DNA of 64,000 bases from Halodesulfovibrio spirochaetisodalis (GCF_001672295.1 NZ_JXMS01000007.1:62001-126000), one strand, 5' to 3'. Shown: positions 10,020-20,622, counted from the first letter of the stretch. Numbers and translations are program-made. Notes: generated by a model not told the origin, from the letters alone.

Positions 10020-12164
10020 ATGCATAACGCTGAGAATCTCAAAGAATACCGCGAAGACATGCAGGAAGCTCTTGATAACGAGTTTCTGCGTAAATCCATG
10101 GACGCTTTTGCTGTAGGTTACCGTGAAAACCGCGCTAAAGCATTTGCTGATATCAATGAAACAGAGCTCATCAAAAAAATTGCTGACTGCAAAGACTACG
10201 CTGTAAAAAACAATGCAGCTCTTCTTCAGCAGTTCACCGAAGAAGCTGAAAAGCGCGGTGTAAAAGTTCACCTTGCAAAAGACGCTGAAGAAGCAAACGC
10301 TCTTATCGCTAAGATTGCAAAAGATAACGACGTTAAGAAGATCATTAAGTCAAAATCCATGACTTCTGAGGAAACTCTTCTTAACCACTACCTCGAAGAC
10401 GAGAAGTTCAACGTAATCGAAACTGACCTTGGTGAATGGATCATCCAGATGCGCCATGAGGGTCCATCCCACATGGTTATGCCTGCGATTCACCTTTCCC
10501 GTTACCAAGTTCAGGATCTCTTCTCCGAACGTGTTGGCGAAAAGCTCGACTCCGACCCCGTTAAACTGACTAAAGTTGCACGTCGTGAACTTCGTCGTGA
10601 CTTTGCAGACGCAGACATGGGTATCTCCGGTGCAAACTTCTGTGTAGCAGAAAACGGTCACATCGGTATTGCAACCAACGAAGGTAACGCTCGTCTTACT
10701 ACTACTGCTCCTCGTGTTCACGTTGCAATCGCAGGTATCGACAAACTCGTTCCTAAGCTTACTGACGCTCTGACTGCTCTTAAAGCTCTTCCACGTAACG
10801 CAACAGGTCAGGCTCTGACTTCTTACGTAACATGGATCGGTGGTGCTAACGAATGCGCTATCGGCGAAGACAACAAAAAAGAAATGCACATCATCTTCCT
10901 TGATAACGGTCGTTCCAAGATCGCTGAAGATGAAATGTTCTCCCAGATCTTCCGCTGTGTACGTTGTGGTGCTTGTGCAAACGTTTGTCCTGTTTACCGC
11001 CTCGTTGGTGGTCACCAGATGGGTCACATCTACATCGGTGCTATCGGCCTTATCCTCACCTACTTCTACCACGGCGAAGAAAAAGCCAAGAACCTCGTAC
11101 ACAACTGTATCAACTGCGGCGCTTGTAAGAGCATTTGTGCAGGTGGTATCGATCTTCCGGGTCTTATCAAAGAGCTCCGTGCACGTCTTAACGAAGACAA
11201 CGGCATGCCAATGGAAACCAACCTCCTTGGTAAAGTTCTCAAAAACCGCAAGCTGTTCCACTCCCTGCTCCGTTTCGGTAAATGGGCTCAGACTCCAGTG
11301 AAGAAAGGTCCATACCTTCGTCACCTGCCGCTCATGTTCATGAAAGATCAGGGCTTCCGTTCTTTCCCATCCATTGCTGACAAACCATTCCGTGATCGCT
11401 TTAAAGAGATCAAACCAATGGTTCACAACCCTTCACACCGCGTGGCTCTCTTCTCCGGTTGTGTTCAGGATTTTGTATACCCAGAGCAGATGGAAGCAGC
11501 TGTAAAAGTTATGGCTCGTCATAACGTTGCAATCGACTTCCCTATGGATCAGAGCTGTTGTGGTCTCCCTGTACAGATGATGGGTGAAAAACAGGCTACC
11601 ATCGACGTTGCTAAACAGAACGTTGATGCGTTTGAAGGCACTAACTGCGATTACATCGTAACACTTTGTGCTTCCTGTGCTTCCCACCTCAAAGAAGCAT
11701 ACGCTGAACTGCTTGAAGGCGATCGTAAATACAAAGAAAAAGTAAAACGTTTCTCTGCTAAAATTATCGACTTCTCCTCCTACGCACACGACGTACTCGG
11801 CGTAAGCACAGAAGACTTCAACAAGTCCAGCGAAAAAGTTGCATACCACGCATCTTGTCACCTCTGCCGTGAACTCAAAGTTGTTGACCAGCCTCGTAAC
11901 CTCATCGACATGGCTGGCGAATACGCTCCTTCCGCAGAAGAAGATGTATGTTGTGGCTTCGGTGGTACCTTTACCGTTAAGTTCCCAGAACTGTCTTCCA
12001 CACTTCTGGACAAAAAACTTACCAACATTGAAGCAACCGGTGCAAAGCGCCTCGTTGCAGACTGCCCGGGTTGTCTCTTGCATCTCCGCGGTGGCTCCAA
12101 TGTTCGTGAAAACGGCATGAAAGTAACCCACATCGCAGAACTTCTTGCAGAAAACCTTAAGTAA
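10020..12164 (+). CDS. L-lactate dehydrogenase large subunit, LutB-LutA-type fusion (LdhH-like)
   Basis: 714 residues combining what are separate LutB and LutA proteins elsewhere. The N-terminal LUD domain (about 60-295) includes GEWIIQMR and GISGANFCVAENG. Two [4Fe-4S] motifs follow, CVRCGACANVCP near residue 311 and CINCGACKSIC near 363. The C-terminal part carries two CCG domains (SCCGLP near 510, VCCGFGGTF near 641). The fusion is the normal arrangement in Desulfovibrio lactate operons. Proposed role: L-lactate oxidation with electron transfer through the Fe-S clusters, partnered with the LutC-like protein just upstream. A strong terminator follows, marking the operon end. Confidence 0.92.
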   Translation: MHNAENLKEYREDMQEALDNEFLRKSMDAFAVGYRENRAKAFADINETELIKKIADCKDYAVKNNAALLQQFTEEAEKRGVKVHLAKDAEEANALIAKIAKDNDVKKIIKSKSMTSEETLLNHYLEDEKFNVIETDLGEWIIQMRHEGPSHMVMPAIHLSRYQVQDLFSERVGEKLDSDPVKLTKVARRELRRDFADADMGISGANFCVAENGHIGIATNEGNARLTTTAPRVHVAIAGIDKLVPKLTDALTALKALPRNATGQALTSYVTWIGGANECAIGEDNKKEMHIIFLDNGRSKIAEDEMFSQIFRCVRCGACANVCPVYRLVGGHQMGHIYIGAIGLILTYFYHGEEKAKNLVHNCINCGACKSICAGGIDLPGLIKELRARLNEDNGMPMETNLLGKVLKNRKLFHSLLRFGKWAQTPVKKGPYLRHLPLMFMKDQGFRSFPSIADKPFRDRFKEIKPMVHNPSHRVALFSGCVQDFVYPEQMEAAVKVMARHNVAIDFPMDQSCCGLPVQMMGEKQATIDVAKQNVDAFEGTNCDYIVTLCASCASHLKEAYAELLEGDRKYKEKVKRFSAKIIDFSSYAHDVLGVSTEDFNKSSEKVAYHASCHLCRELKVVDQPRNLIDMAGEYAPSAEEDVCCGFGGTFTVKFPELSSTLLDKKLTNIEATGAKRLVADCPGCLLHLRGGSNVRENGMKVTHIAELLAENLK

Positions 12165-12193
12165 TCTGTAAAAAAGATCTCTTCGAAGAATAC

Positions 12194-12222
12194 AGGAGGG
12201 CACATATGTGCCCTCCTTTTTT
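12194..12222 (+). terminator. Terminator of the lactate operon
   Basis: AGGAGGGCAC (12194-12203), ATAT loop, GTGCCCTCCT (12208-12217), then a T run. Perfect 10-bp stem. Confidence 0.9.
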
Positions 12223-12469
12223 ATTTGTTATAGTGCCAGTTCATGCACTAGCTCTTTCAGAGACTTCAAAAACACATTGTACGACCTGAATACAACTGCA
12301 ACCCGTTATAGCTACATACTTATTATCTCCACCTTCACTGCAACACTTGCAAGATACTCTCATATAAGTAGGTACTGACTATACTTGTGTTATTTTTAAC
12401 ACTACCGGTCGACACTATTTTCTAATCGCCACAATACGCTGCTTTTATTGATTTTTATCTATTAGACTC
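12223..12469. other. AT-rich intergenic region upstream of first chemoreceptor
   Basis: No credible ORF or RNA gene was recognised. It lies between the lactate-operon terminator and the FliA-like promoter of the chemoreceptor gene. Confidence 0.4.
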
Positions 12470-12496
12470 TTTAAAATAATGCTATTCTGCCGATAA
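12470..12496 (+). promoter_or_regulatory. FliA (sigma-28)-like promoter of chemoreceptor 1
   Basis: The octamer GCCGATAA at 12489-12496 is identical to the flagellar sigma-28 -10 consensus. An AT-rich TTTAAAAT lies where a TAAA-type -35 is expected, though the best TAAA is two bases too close (13-base rather than 15-base spacer). The same octamer or a one-base variant precedes the other two chemoreceptor genes. Confidence 0.55.
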
Positions 12497-12541
12497 GTTT
12501 CTATCAACAGCAGACATCGACTTACAATTAAGGGGGTAGTC

Positions 12542-14359
12542 ATGTTCAGGAAAATCACAATTCAAACAAGGGTTTTTATCCTGCTGGGTGTGTTCCTGCT
12601 GTTCATTGCAGGGATATTATCAGTCAATGTGCGGTCGACCATGCAATCAAATGAAGATGGCGTACTTCATTTGCAAGAGGTCATGCTCAACGGTGAGAAA
12701 GAGACACTCAAAGTTGCATCGCACTCTCTTGCCGTCGCATTAAGTGCGCAGTTATCTGGAGTTACAGATAAAAAAGAGCAACACAAAATCATTCAAGATA
12801 CCGTTGAAGACATACGGTTTAAGCAAGACAAATCCGGCTATTTCTTTGTGTATGAAGGAACTGTCAACGTAGCGCTTCCCACTAAGAAAACGCTTATCGG
12901 CAAAGACCTTGGAAAAGCCAAAGATATAAACGGAATCTATTTTGTGAAAGAATTAGACAAAGCTGCAAACTCAGGTGGTGGTTTTGTAGAATATATCTTT
13001 AATAAACCCGGACAGGGTGACACACCAAAACTTGCCTATGCTGAAGCTATTCCAAACACGCCTTACTGGATAGGAACCGGCGTCTACATTGATAATATTG
13101 AACGCGAAGGTGCAGCGTTACGTTCAGAGTACGAAAGTGCCATGAAAGAAACCATGACCCTGCAGCTCACAATCATTCTTTCAGTGCTGCTGCTTGTTTT
13201 TGCACCGTTCTGTCTGTTCCTTGTCCGCTCTATTGTTTCACCGGTATCGCAAGCGAACAAGGTAGCACAGCAAATTGCCGGTGGAGACCTTAATGTAAAT
13301 ATTACTGTTGAAGGTAAGGACGAAATATCCACCTTGCAGCGCTCGTTACAAACCATGTCCAGCACACTTCGGGATAATGTGAAAAGCATGGCTGTTAAAG
13401 AGCAGGAAGCACTTGAACAGGCAACTATTGCTCGCGAAGCAGCTGCAAAAGCGGAAGAAGCTAAACAGCAAGCCGCAGTTGCAACCAGTCAGGGAATCAA
13501 TACTGCTGCAGAGCGCCTCACCGGTCTTGTGGGAAGCATTAATGCTAGTTCGACTGACCTTGCCTCCACCAGCCGACAGCTGGAAAAAGGTGCGGACATT
13601 CAGCTTACGCGGATAAGCGAGACAGCAACCGCCATGGAAGAAATGAATGCGACTGTTCTTGAGGTTGCCCGTAACGCGGGGGATGCTGCAGACAGAACAG
13701 AACGTTCACGCAGGCAGGCTGCGGAAGGGCAAGCCGTCGTTAACGATACTATCAACTCTATTGATACACTTCGCGAAATGACAGCGACCTTACAGGGCAA
13801 CATGAATCAGCTCGGGCAAGAGTCTGATGCTATCGGTCAGGTTATGACCATCATCAATGACATTGCAGACCAGACAAACCTGCTTGCCCTTAATGCTGCA
13901 ATTGAAGCCGCACGCGCTGGTGAAGCAGGACGTGGATTTGCTGTGGTTGCCGATGAAGTACGCAAGCTTGCGGAAAAAACAATGGGAGCAACCAGCGAAG
14001 TTGGAAACAGCATCAGTACAATTCAGCACCTCGCGCAAATCAATATTCAGGGAATGGAAGAGTCCTCTGCAGCCATGCAGTCAACTGCGAAGCGCTCCAA
14101 AGTATCAGGTGAAATGCTGGAATCCATTGTAGTGATGGCTGACGCTGCGGCAGCGCAGGTACAATCCATCGCCACAGCAGCTGAAGAACAGTCTGCTGCA
14201 TCAGAAGAGATTACCCGCTCTATTGAAGAAATTAACACAATTGCGCAGGAATCAAGATCAATGGCAGGAAATGCCGAACAAAGTGTTTCTGCATTGCATG
14301 ATGAAGCGCGCAACCTTCAAGAGATCATTTTTGAGCTCAAAGAAGAAGCTGCGAACTAA
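12542..14359 (+). CDS. Methyl-accepting chemotaxis protein with single Cache domain (copy 1)
   Basis: 605-residue transmembrane chemoreceptor. TM1 (about 10-30), periplasmic sCache_2-type sensor (about 45-190, containing [16 protein letters not shown] and [10 protein letters not shown]), TM2 (about 205-230, ending VRSIVSPV), HAMP, a coiled coil rich in Ala/Glu, then the cytoplasmic signalling domain with the conserved tip [20 protein letters not shown]. It signals to CheA/CheW. AAGGGGG lies before the ATG. A closely related paralogue follows in tandem. The ligand cannot be told from sequence; sCache_2 sensors often bind small organic acids, which would suit the neighbouring lactate operon. 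Confidence 0.93.
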   Translation: MFRKITIQTRVFILLGVFLLFIAGILSVNVRSTMQSNEDGVLHLQEVMLNGEKETLKVASHSLAVALSAQLSGVTDKKEQHKIIQDTVEDIRFKQDKSGYFFVYEGTVNVALPTKKTLIGKDLGKAKDINGIYFVKELDKAANSGGGFVEYIFNKPGQGDTPKLAYAEAIPNTPYWIGTGVYIDNIEREGAALRSEYESAMKETMTLQLTIILSVLLLVFAPFCLFLVRSIVSPVSQANKVAQQIAGGDLNVNITVEGKDEISTLQRSLQTMSSTLRDNVKSMAVKEQEALEQATIAREAAAKAEEAKQQAAVATSQGINTAAERLTGLVGSINASSTDLASTSRQLEKGADIQLTRISETATAMEEMNATVLEVARNAGDAADRTERSRRQAAEGQAVVNDTINSIDTLREMTATLQGNMNQLGQESDAIGQVMTIINDIADQTNLLALNAAIEAARAGEAGRGFAVVADEVRKLAEKTMGATSEVGNSISTIQHLAQINIQGMEESSAAMQSTAKRSKVSGEMLESIVVMADAAAAQVQSIATAAEEQSAASEEITRSIEEINTIAQESRSMAGNAEQSVSALHDEARNLQEIIFELKEEAAN

Positions 14360-14490
14360 GCAACAATTCAGCATCCCAAGCGACTGTCACTAACAACGGG
14401 ACGATCGCCCTGCTTATTGGCAGGAGGATGCTCCGAAAAGCTATAGAAAATTACTACAACAACTGTTGTGGTTCAGCTAGCCGCTGCACT

Positions 14491-14525
14491 AACAGGTCGC
14501 CCCTCCAAAAGGGCGACCTGTTTTA
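14491..14525 (+). terminator. Terminator after chemoreceptor 1
   Basis: CAGGTCGCCC (14493-14502) pairs with GGGCGACCTG (14511-14520), extended by AA/TT, followed by TTTTATT. Confidence 0.88.
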
Positions 14526-15025
14526 TTACAAGACGCGTGACATGCCGACTATCCTACCCGCAACGTACCAACCCAGTACCTTCTTATTCTGATCCATCAG
14601 GTACGGAAGCTTCATTTTGCTAAAGCACACACCCATTCGCTGTAACGCAGCTCTCAAAAAACACATTGCACCACCCAAGCTGAGTGACACTGCATTAAAA
14701 AAACGTAAACGGTTACATACTTTTTTTACAATGACACATTGATTGTATGTTGAACCAGATTTTTTCTTATTTTCTTTGTATTCCCTTCCGTACCCTTCAA
14801 AGCATTTTCTCTTTTAGATACTGGTAAAGAGTGTATGTCGTTCAATATATGTCTTTATTTTAGAATTATTGCGCTATTTTCTTATTTACAAAGTAATGAA
14901 GAATAAAATTTTCACAAAATATCATACGCTGCCAATATATGGACCTCAATCACAAGCATTTATTTGTTTTTCAAACTAAAAATACACAACTATCTGTTTT
15001 TTAACAATTTTTAGCTATCAAAAAT
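14526..15025. other. Strongly AT-rich intergenic region
   Basis: About 500 bases with no convincing ORF. Base composition is far more AT-rich than the flanking genes. It contains the upstream regulatory region of chemoreceptor 2; no repeat or RNA gene was recognised. Confidence 0.4.
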
Positions 15026-15052
15026 CTATTACTTAGCTTGTTATGCCGATAA
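15026..15052 (+). promoter_or_regulatory. FliA-like -10 element of chemoreceptor 2
   Basis: GCCGATAA at 15045-15052 repeats exactly the element seen before chemoreceptor 1. The -35 position is poor (CTAT), so this is supported mainly by the octamer and by its position 45 bases before the true start. The ATG at 15043 overlaps the element and therefore cannot be the translation start if this promoter is used. Confidence 0.45.
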
Positions 15053-15096
15053 GGATATATCAACGACGTAACGAACGTATAGTCAAAGGGGACAAC

Positions 15097-16914
15097 ATGT
15101 TTAGACGACTTACAATTCGTACTCGTGTATTGTTACTGCTTTCAGTAATTTTACTGTTTATCGCTGGCATACTGTTAACAAATACACGATTCACAATGCA
15201 GTCAAATGAAGCGAACATCGTTCACTTACAATCCATCATGCTAAAAGGTGAAAAGGAGACACTCAAAGTTGCAACGCATTCCATGGCACTTGCAATCAGC
15301 GCGGAGCTAAAAGGAATAGAAGAAAAAGAGACACAACGCAGAATTATTCAGGAGACCGTTGAAAACATACGGTTCAAAAAAGATAGTTCAGGTTATTTTT
15401 TTGTTTTCGAAGGCACTGTTAATGTCGCATTGCCCACAAAAAAGTCCCTCGTCGGCAAGGACATGGGGTCCTTAAAGGATGAAAACGGCATATTTTATGT
15501 ACGCGCCCTGCATAAAGCCGCAAACGCAGGAGGTGACTTTGTCGAGTACATCTTCAACAAACCCGGACAAGGAGAACAGCCCAAGCTTGCATATGCAGAA
15601 AAAGTTCCTGATACGCCCTATTGGATAGGCACAGGAGCATATATTGACAACATAGATAAGGAAGGAAAGCTTCTGCGCATCGAAAATGAAAGCGCAATGA
15701 AAGAAAACCTGTTCCGGCAGCTCTCCATCATCTGTTCGGTTCTGCTTTTCATCTTCGCCCCGTTCTGCCTGTTCCTTGTCCGTTCTATTGTGTCACCTGT
15801 TGCACAAGCTAACAATGTTGCGCAACAAATCGCCAGCGGCGACCTTCAGGTAGCCATCAGCGTTGAAGGAAATGACGAAATTTCTGAACTGCAATCATCC
15901 TTGGGCATTATGGCTGAGACTCTTCGTAATAATGCTGAAGAGATGGCAGCCAAGGAGCAGGAAGCACTTGAGCAGGCTGCAATTGCCCGTGAGGCTGCTG
16001 CCAGAGCAGAAGAAGCAAAGCAACAGGCAGCAGTGGCAACCAGCAAGGGAATCAATACTGCTGCAGAACGACTTACCGGTCTTGTGGGAAGTATTAATGC
16101 AAATTCCACAGATTTGTCCGCGACCAGTCGCCAGCTGGAAAAAGGGGCAGAGGTTCAACTTACGCGCATAAGCGAAACTGCAACTGCTATGGAAGAAATG
16201 AATGCTACCGTTCTTGAAGTTGCCCGTAACGCAGGAGATGCCGCAGACAGAACAGAACATTCACGCAGGCAGGCGGCAGAAGGACAGACAGTTGTAAACG
16301 AAACCATCAGCTCTATTGATACGCTCCGTGAAATGACAGCCACATTACACACCAACATGAATCAGCTTGGTAAGGAGTCAGATGCAATCGGGCAGGTAAT
16401 GACCATTATTAACGATATTGCTGACCAGACAAACCTGCTTGCCCTTAACGCTGCAATTGAAGCTGCACGTGCTGGAGAGGCAGGACGAGGCTTTGCCGTA
16501 GTTGCCGATGAAGTCCGTAAGCTTGCAGAAAAAACTATGGGTGCAACGAGCGAAGTTGGAAACAGCATCAGTACGATTCAGCACCTTGCGCAAATCAATA
16601 TTCAGGGAATGGAAAAATCGTCAGAAGCCATGCAAACTACGGCAGAGCGTTCCAAGGTTTCTGGAAAAGTGCTTGAATCTATTGTAGAAATGGCAGACGC
16701 TGCTGCTGTACAGGTACAATCCATTGCCACAGCTGCGGAAGAGCAATCAGCCGCAGCTGAAGAAATTACACGTTCTATTGAAGAAATTAACGCCATTGCG
16801 CAAGAATCCCGTGCAATGGCTGGAAATGCTGAACAAAGTGTATCATCACTCCATGATGAGGCAAAAAATCTTCAAGAAATCATTTTTGAACTCAAAGATG
16901 AAGCAGCACGATAG
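15097..16914 (+). CDS. Methyl-accepting chemotaxis protein with single Cache domain (copy 2)
   Basis: 605-residue paralogue of the preceding receptor, same length and domain plan: TM1, sCache_2 sensor ([26 protein letters not shown]), TM2, HAMP, Ala/Glu-rich coiled coil and signalling tip. The signalling half is almost identical to copy 1, while the periplasmic sensor differs more, as expected if the pair diverged in ligand range after duplication. An upstream in-frame ATG at 15043 would add 18 residues, but ATG 15097 has AAGGGG in front and aligns with the start of copy 1 ([11 protein letters not shown] versus [11 protein letters not shown]). Confidence 0.92.
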   Translation: MFRRLTIRTRVLLLLSVILLFIAGILLTNTRFTMQSNEANIVHLQSIMLKGEKETLKVATHSMALAISAELKGIEEKETQRRIIQETVENIRFKKDSSGYFFVFEGTVNVALPTKKSLVGKDMGSLKDENGIFYVRALHKAANAGGDFVEYIFNKPGQGEQPKLAYAEKVPDTPYWIGTGAYIDNIDKEGKLLRIENESAMKENLFRQLSIICSVLLFIFAPFCLFLVRSIVSPVAQANNVAQQIASGDLQVAISVEGNDEISELQSSLGIMAETLRNNAEEMAAKEQEALEQAAIAREAAARAEEAKQQAAVATSKGINTAAERLTGLVGSINANSTDLSATSRQLEKGAEVQLTRISETATAMEEMNATVLEVARNAGDAADRTEHSRRQAAEGQTVVNETISSIDTLREMTATLHTNMNQLGKESDAIGQVMTIINDIADQTNLLALNAAIEAARAGEAGRGFAVVADEVRKLAEKTMGATSEVGNSISTIQHLAQINIQGMEKSSEAMQTTAERSKVSGKVLESIVEMADAAAVQVQSIATAAEEQSAAAEEITRSIEEINAIAQESRAMAGNAEQSVSSLHDEAKNLQEIIFELKDEAAR

Positions 16915-17000
16915 ATTGTACGGAGCGTTATTTTCTTCACACCACAATTATACATACGCACAATAAGAGTGTTACTCTCTTTTGTTTTTACGTAACATAA

Positions 17001-17040
17001 AAAAGAAGGCTGTCCTTACAAAAGGACAGCCTTCTTAATA
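17001..17040. terminator. Bidirectional terminator
   Basis: AAGAAGGCTGTCCTT (17003-17017) pairs with AAGGACAGCCTTCTT (17022-17036), a perfect 15-bp stem with A tracts upstream and a short AT tail. It lies between the chemoreceptor (plus) and the convergent dehydrogenase gene (minus). Confidence 0.85.
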
Positions 17041-17142
17041 TTAATGACAACATATTGATTTAAAAAAAACTACGAGTTATCGTTTACTGTAGTAAAGCAG
17101 TTACGAACGACAAAAATAGTTATTAACTATCCTCAGAACACA

Positions 17143-18030
17143 TTATGCCTGATTCATAGTCTCAAAGACTTTATACAGACCTTGTGTTCCAAGATCTTCC
17201 AAGCCCTGAGCTTTTGCCGCCACATAAAACTGGTTAGCCATTGCAAGCCCTGGGAGAGACAGATTCATTCGTGCAGCTTCTTCAAGGGCAATTCCCATGT
17301 CTTTTACGAAGTGCTTGATAAAGAATCCCGGATCAAAATCATTTTTTGCAATTCGTCTGCCTAAGTTATTAATGGACCACGACCCTGCAGCACCGCTGCC
17401 GATCACATCAATAACCTGATCAAGGTCCATTCCGGTTCTGGCCGCATACAGTAAAGACTCAACTGTGCCGATCATTGTTCCGGCAATCAAAATCTGATTT
17501 GCCATCTTACAATGCTGACCTGCACCTGCGTCGCCCATGCGCTGAATGTTCTTGCCCATAACTTCAAAAAATGGAAGCATTGAAGAATATGTTGCTGAAT
17601 CGCCACCGACCATAATTGCCAAAGTAGCTTCTCTGGCACCCAAGTCTCCACCGGAAACAGGCGCATCGAGCGCAGCCATATCTTTGGCAGCAGCTTCCTG
17701 TGCAATACGTTTAGCAAGAGACGGCGTTGAAGTTGTCATATCAACAATAACCGTGCCCTCTTTTGCATTTGCAATCACGCCGTTTTCTCCAAGAATGACG
17801 TGTTCAACGTCCTGAGGGAAACCGACAATTGTAAAGACAACATCGCTGTTAGCTGCAACTTCAGCAGGCGAACTGCATAACGTAGCACCAAGATCTGTAA
17901 GCTCTTTTGTCTTTTCCGGGCTTCGATTGTACACAAAGGCAGTGCAACCAGATGTAATCAAATGTTTGCACATAGACTTACCCATTACGCCTGTACCAAT
18001 CCATCCGATGCGTTTTGAAGCAATACTCAT
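17143..18030 (-). CDS. NAD(P)-dependent beta-hydroxyacid dehydrogenase (3-hydroxyisobutyrate dehydrogenase family)
   Basis: 295 residues. N-terminal Rossmann fold with GWIGTGVMGKSM, the family substrate segment DAPVSGGDLGAREATL, and the catalytic Lys region AGQHCKMANQ, followed by an all-helical C-terminal domain. Members reduce or oxidise small beta-hydroxyacids such as 3-hydroxyisobutyrate, tartronate semialdehyde or succinate semialdehyde; the substrate cannot be assigned here. GGAGGAAGG lies directly before the ATG. It is monocistronic, convergent with the chemoreceptor and divergent from the two-component system. Confidence 0.88.
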   Translation of the reverse strand: MSIASKRIGWIGTGVMGKSMCKHLITSGCTAFVYNRSPEKTKELTDLGATLCSSPAEVAANSDVVFTIVGFPQDVEHVILGENGVIANAKEGTVIVDMTTSTPSLAKRIAQEAAAKDMAALDAPVSGGDLGAREATLAIMVGGDSATYSSMLPFFEVMGKNIQRMGDAGAGQHCKMANQILIAGTMIGTVESLLYAARTGMDLDQVIDVIGSGAAGSWSINNLGRRIAKNDFDPGFFIKHFVKDMGIALEEAARMNLSLPGLAMANQFYVAAKAQGLEDLGTQGLYKVFETMNQA

Positions 18031-18505
18031 CCTTCCTCCACTGTATACTATTGATATACCGTATCTTTAACCCTTAAACGACAACAGGACATGTATCCTG
18101 TTGAAACCACACGAGTTATCCCTTAAAAGGAACGCTGTTTACAAACATGATTTTTCATTGATTCATAAGATATAATTATATTCTTACGTTACAATGTTTT
18201 TAATACAATTGCGGTTCGAATGTTTATTTCTGTACTTTTTTCTTATATAAACCAGAAACAATTTATCTGATGCCACACTTTATAAATTCATCATGCGATT
18301 CAAAAAATAGTCATCACCAACTATTACCGTTGGGCATCATCTATAAATTAATTTTTACACTTACAGACTGATATTATCGTCCATGAGTCACCAATTGATA
18401 TTCCCCGAACGACTCTTCACACATCACAAGACGACTTTAACATCAGTATTTTCATCGCAAACGTGTGTTTAAAAGACACGAAACAACATAACAAGTGCAC
18501 TATCC
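18031..18505. other. Divergent AT-rich intergenic region
   Basis: 475 bases separating the dehydrogenase and the two-component system. It must hold both promoters, but no convincing -35/-10 pair, ORF or structured RNA was identified. Confidence 0.35.
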
Positions 18506-19195
18506 ATGGAACAAACTATCTTAATCATCGATGACGATGCAAAATTGCAAGACCTTTTAACTGAATATCTCGAAAATTCAGGATTTAAAGTTGCATCCTT
18601 GCTTAACGGACAGGAAGCACTTTCCAATGTACGCAATGTTGCTCCGTCCCTCATCATTCTTGACGTCATGCTCCCCGGCAAAGACGGACTTGAAGTCCTA
18701 CGCGATATCCGCACGGAATCTACTGTCCCGATTATTATGCTTACTGCACGCGGCGACGACGCTGACCGCATTGTAGGCCTTGAACTCGGCGCTGACGACT
18801 ATCTTTCAAAGCCGTTTAACCCGCGTGAACTTCTTGCCCGTATTAAAGCCATCTTACGCCGCTTTGACAACAGCACAACCAAAGTAAGTTCACATCAAAT
18901 TGAATGTGCAGGCATTGCTCTTGAAGCAAGCAGACAAATTCTCATAATCGACAACGAACAGATTACGCTGTCTCCGACCGAAACAAAGCTTATGGCAGAG
19001 CTTATGAGACAGCCTAACCATGAGTTTTCCCGCGATGACCTTATGACTAAAGTATGGGGTCGCGAATTCAACGCATATGACCGCAGCATTGATGTGCACA
19101 TCTCAAAACTGCGTAATATTTTAAAACCATACAACGAACATGCCCACCGTATCCGCACAGTCTGGGGCAAAGGGTACATGTTCCTGAGCGATTAA
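18506..19195 (+). CDS. OmpR/PhoB-family response regulator
   Basis: 229 residues. The receiver domain (1-120) has the acidic pair in LIIDDDAKL, the phospho-acceptor Asp53 in LDVMLPGKDG, Thr in MLTARGD and Lys in LSKPFNPRE. The C-terminal winged-helix domain (about 130-228) contains LSPTETKLM and the recognition region YDRSIDVHISKLRNIL. The stop codon overlaps the start of the sensor kinase gene (TAATG), so the pair is translationally coupled. Overall similarity is closest to CpxR-like regulators. No strong Shine-Dalgarno sequence is visible before the ATG. Possible targets include the divergent or downstream tolC/lap genes, but nothing in the sequence proves it. Confidence 0.93.
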   Translation: MEQTILIIDDDAKLQDLLTEYLENSGFKVASLLNGQEALSNVRNVAPSLIILDVMLPGKDGLEVLRDIRTESTVPIIMLTARGDDADRIVGLELGADDYLSKPFNPRELLARIKAILRRFDNSTTKVSSHQIECAGIALEASRQILIIDNEQITLSPTETKLMAELMRQPNHEFSRDDLMTKVWGREFNAYDRSIDVHISKLRNILKPYNEHAHRIRTVWGKGYMFLSD

Positions 19196-20622
19196 TGCTA
19201 CTCAAGTCAATTTCCGCTAAACTGACTGCAACGTTTATCTTTATTCTTGCACTCAGTCTGGCGTTTTATGTCATCTTATTTTCGATTACAATGCATCGGG
19301 ATGCTGAACGTTCTACAAGACGTTCGCTCCCGATGATAGTAACGCTTCTGCAAACAGAATTTTCAAGCATCACTGCGCCTCCTGATGTAAACAACGCAGA
19401 GGTTACAGCGGAAATTGCACAACGTATTCCCAAATTGAAGAAAATTCTTCAAGCTGACTATATGTGGGTTGTTCGCACTGACGGCTCAATCATCAAATCA
19501 AAGAACGCCGTAATTCCAGAACACCATCTCACCATCGTAAAAGAGATGTGCCAAAAGACAAAGCTTGCCGTTTTTCAATCGCTGCACACCGAGGAGCTTC
19601 AAGCTCTACTTTTCCCCCTGACCATGGGAGGAAAACCCACAACCGTGGTCATTGTCCAGCATCCCACATGGCCTTCCCACAAAATCCTTCTGGATTTCCT
19701 CGTCCCGACTGCAGGGACAGGTTTGCTCATCGGCCTGTTTGTTCTGCCGCTTATCTTCAAAACACTACGTCCGCTCAAAGAACTAGAAGCAACAGTTATC
19801 AACTTTGCTACCGGAGACTTATCAGAACGAGCTGTGCCTGTTCACAACGACGAAGTCGGACGTCTTTCACGCACGTTCAACATGATGGCGGACAACCTTG
19901 AGCAGATGACACGCTTCAGGCATGAACTTACGGCTAACATTTCCCACGAACTCAGGAGTCCGCTCACTCGTATTCAAATGTCCGAAGAACTGGCTTTTTT
20001 AAGCTGCGAACAAGAGAACTACAGCAACGTAAAGAAACATTTGCATGCTGTACGAACCGAAGTTGCTGAACTGGATGGATTAATCGAAGAGATTTTAAAG
20101 CTGTCAAAGCTGGAAATGAATACGCAGATCGGCGAAATTGGTGCGTGCGATATTACCAACACGCTTCGTCGGCTTATGAGAAAAAATGCGCCGATCATCG
20201 AAAGAAAGCATTTAAATGTGCAGACCGATTATTCGCATGACTGCGTTATCACCTGCAATTACCCTATGGTGAATCTAGCCTTGAGCAATCTGGTTTCAAA
20301 CGCGCTCAAGTTTTCACCGGAAAAAGGATTGATACGGGTTAACACCATCTCCAACCCGCAGACAGTCAGCATTGAAGTATTCAACACGTTCTACAGAAGC
20401 TTCAGCACAACGGAGCAGGTCGCCATTTTTGAGCCCTTTGCCCGCGCTGAAGGGGAAAATATTCCTGGAACAGGACTGGGACTGGCTCTTGTTGCCAAGG
20501 TGGCAGAACAGCATGAAGGTAGCGTAACAGTGCAAAACCAAGTAGGCGGAATCCTGTTCACGCTCACGCTTCCACGTGTGTTGGCATCCCACGAAAATGT
20601 CAGGAAACAACACACTGTATAA
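19195..20622 (+). CDS. Sensor histidine kinase (CpxA-like) with degenerate G1 box
   Basis: 475 residues. TM1 (about 7-29), periplasmic domain (about 30-165), TM2 (about 167-192), HAMP (about 190-245), HisKA with phospho-acceptor His near 251 in NISHELRSPL, and a HATPase domain with N box NLVSNALKF and G2 box GTGLGLALV. The G1 region, normally DxGxG, reads EVFNTFYRSFS here, so both the adenine-contacting Asp and the glycines are missing. The F box (IFEPFARAE) is intact. It partners the response regulator just upstream. Whether it autophosphorylates normally is uncertain. Confidence 0.9.
   Translation: MLLKSISAKLTATFIFILALSLAFYVILFSITMHRDAERSTRRSLPMIVTLLQTEFSSITAPPDVNNAEVTAEIAQRIPKLKKILQADYMWVVRTDGSIIKSKNAVIPEHHLTIVKEMCQKTKLAVFQSLHTEELQALLFPLTMGGKPTTVVIVQHPTWPSHKILLDFLVPTAGTGLLIGLFVLPLIFKTLRPLKELEATVINFATGDLSERAVPVHNDEVGRLSRTFNMMADNLEQMTRFRHELTANISHELRSPLTRIQMSEELAFLSCEQENYSNVKKHLHAVRTEVAELDGLIEEILKLSKLEMNTQIGEIGACDITNTLRRLMRKNAPIIERKHLNVQTDYSHDCVITCNYPMVNLALSNLVSNALKFSPEKGLIRVNTISNPQTVSIEVFNTFYRSFSTTEQVAIFEPFARAEGENIPGTGLGLALVAKVAEQHEGSVTVQNQVGGILFTLTLPRVLASHENVRKQHTV

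Noticed and set aside
15043..15096. Upstream ATG start for chemoreceptor 2
   Set aside because: Overlaps the sigma-28-like -10 octamer, lacks a ribosome site and does not align with the paralogue.
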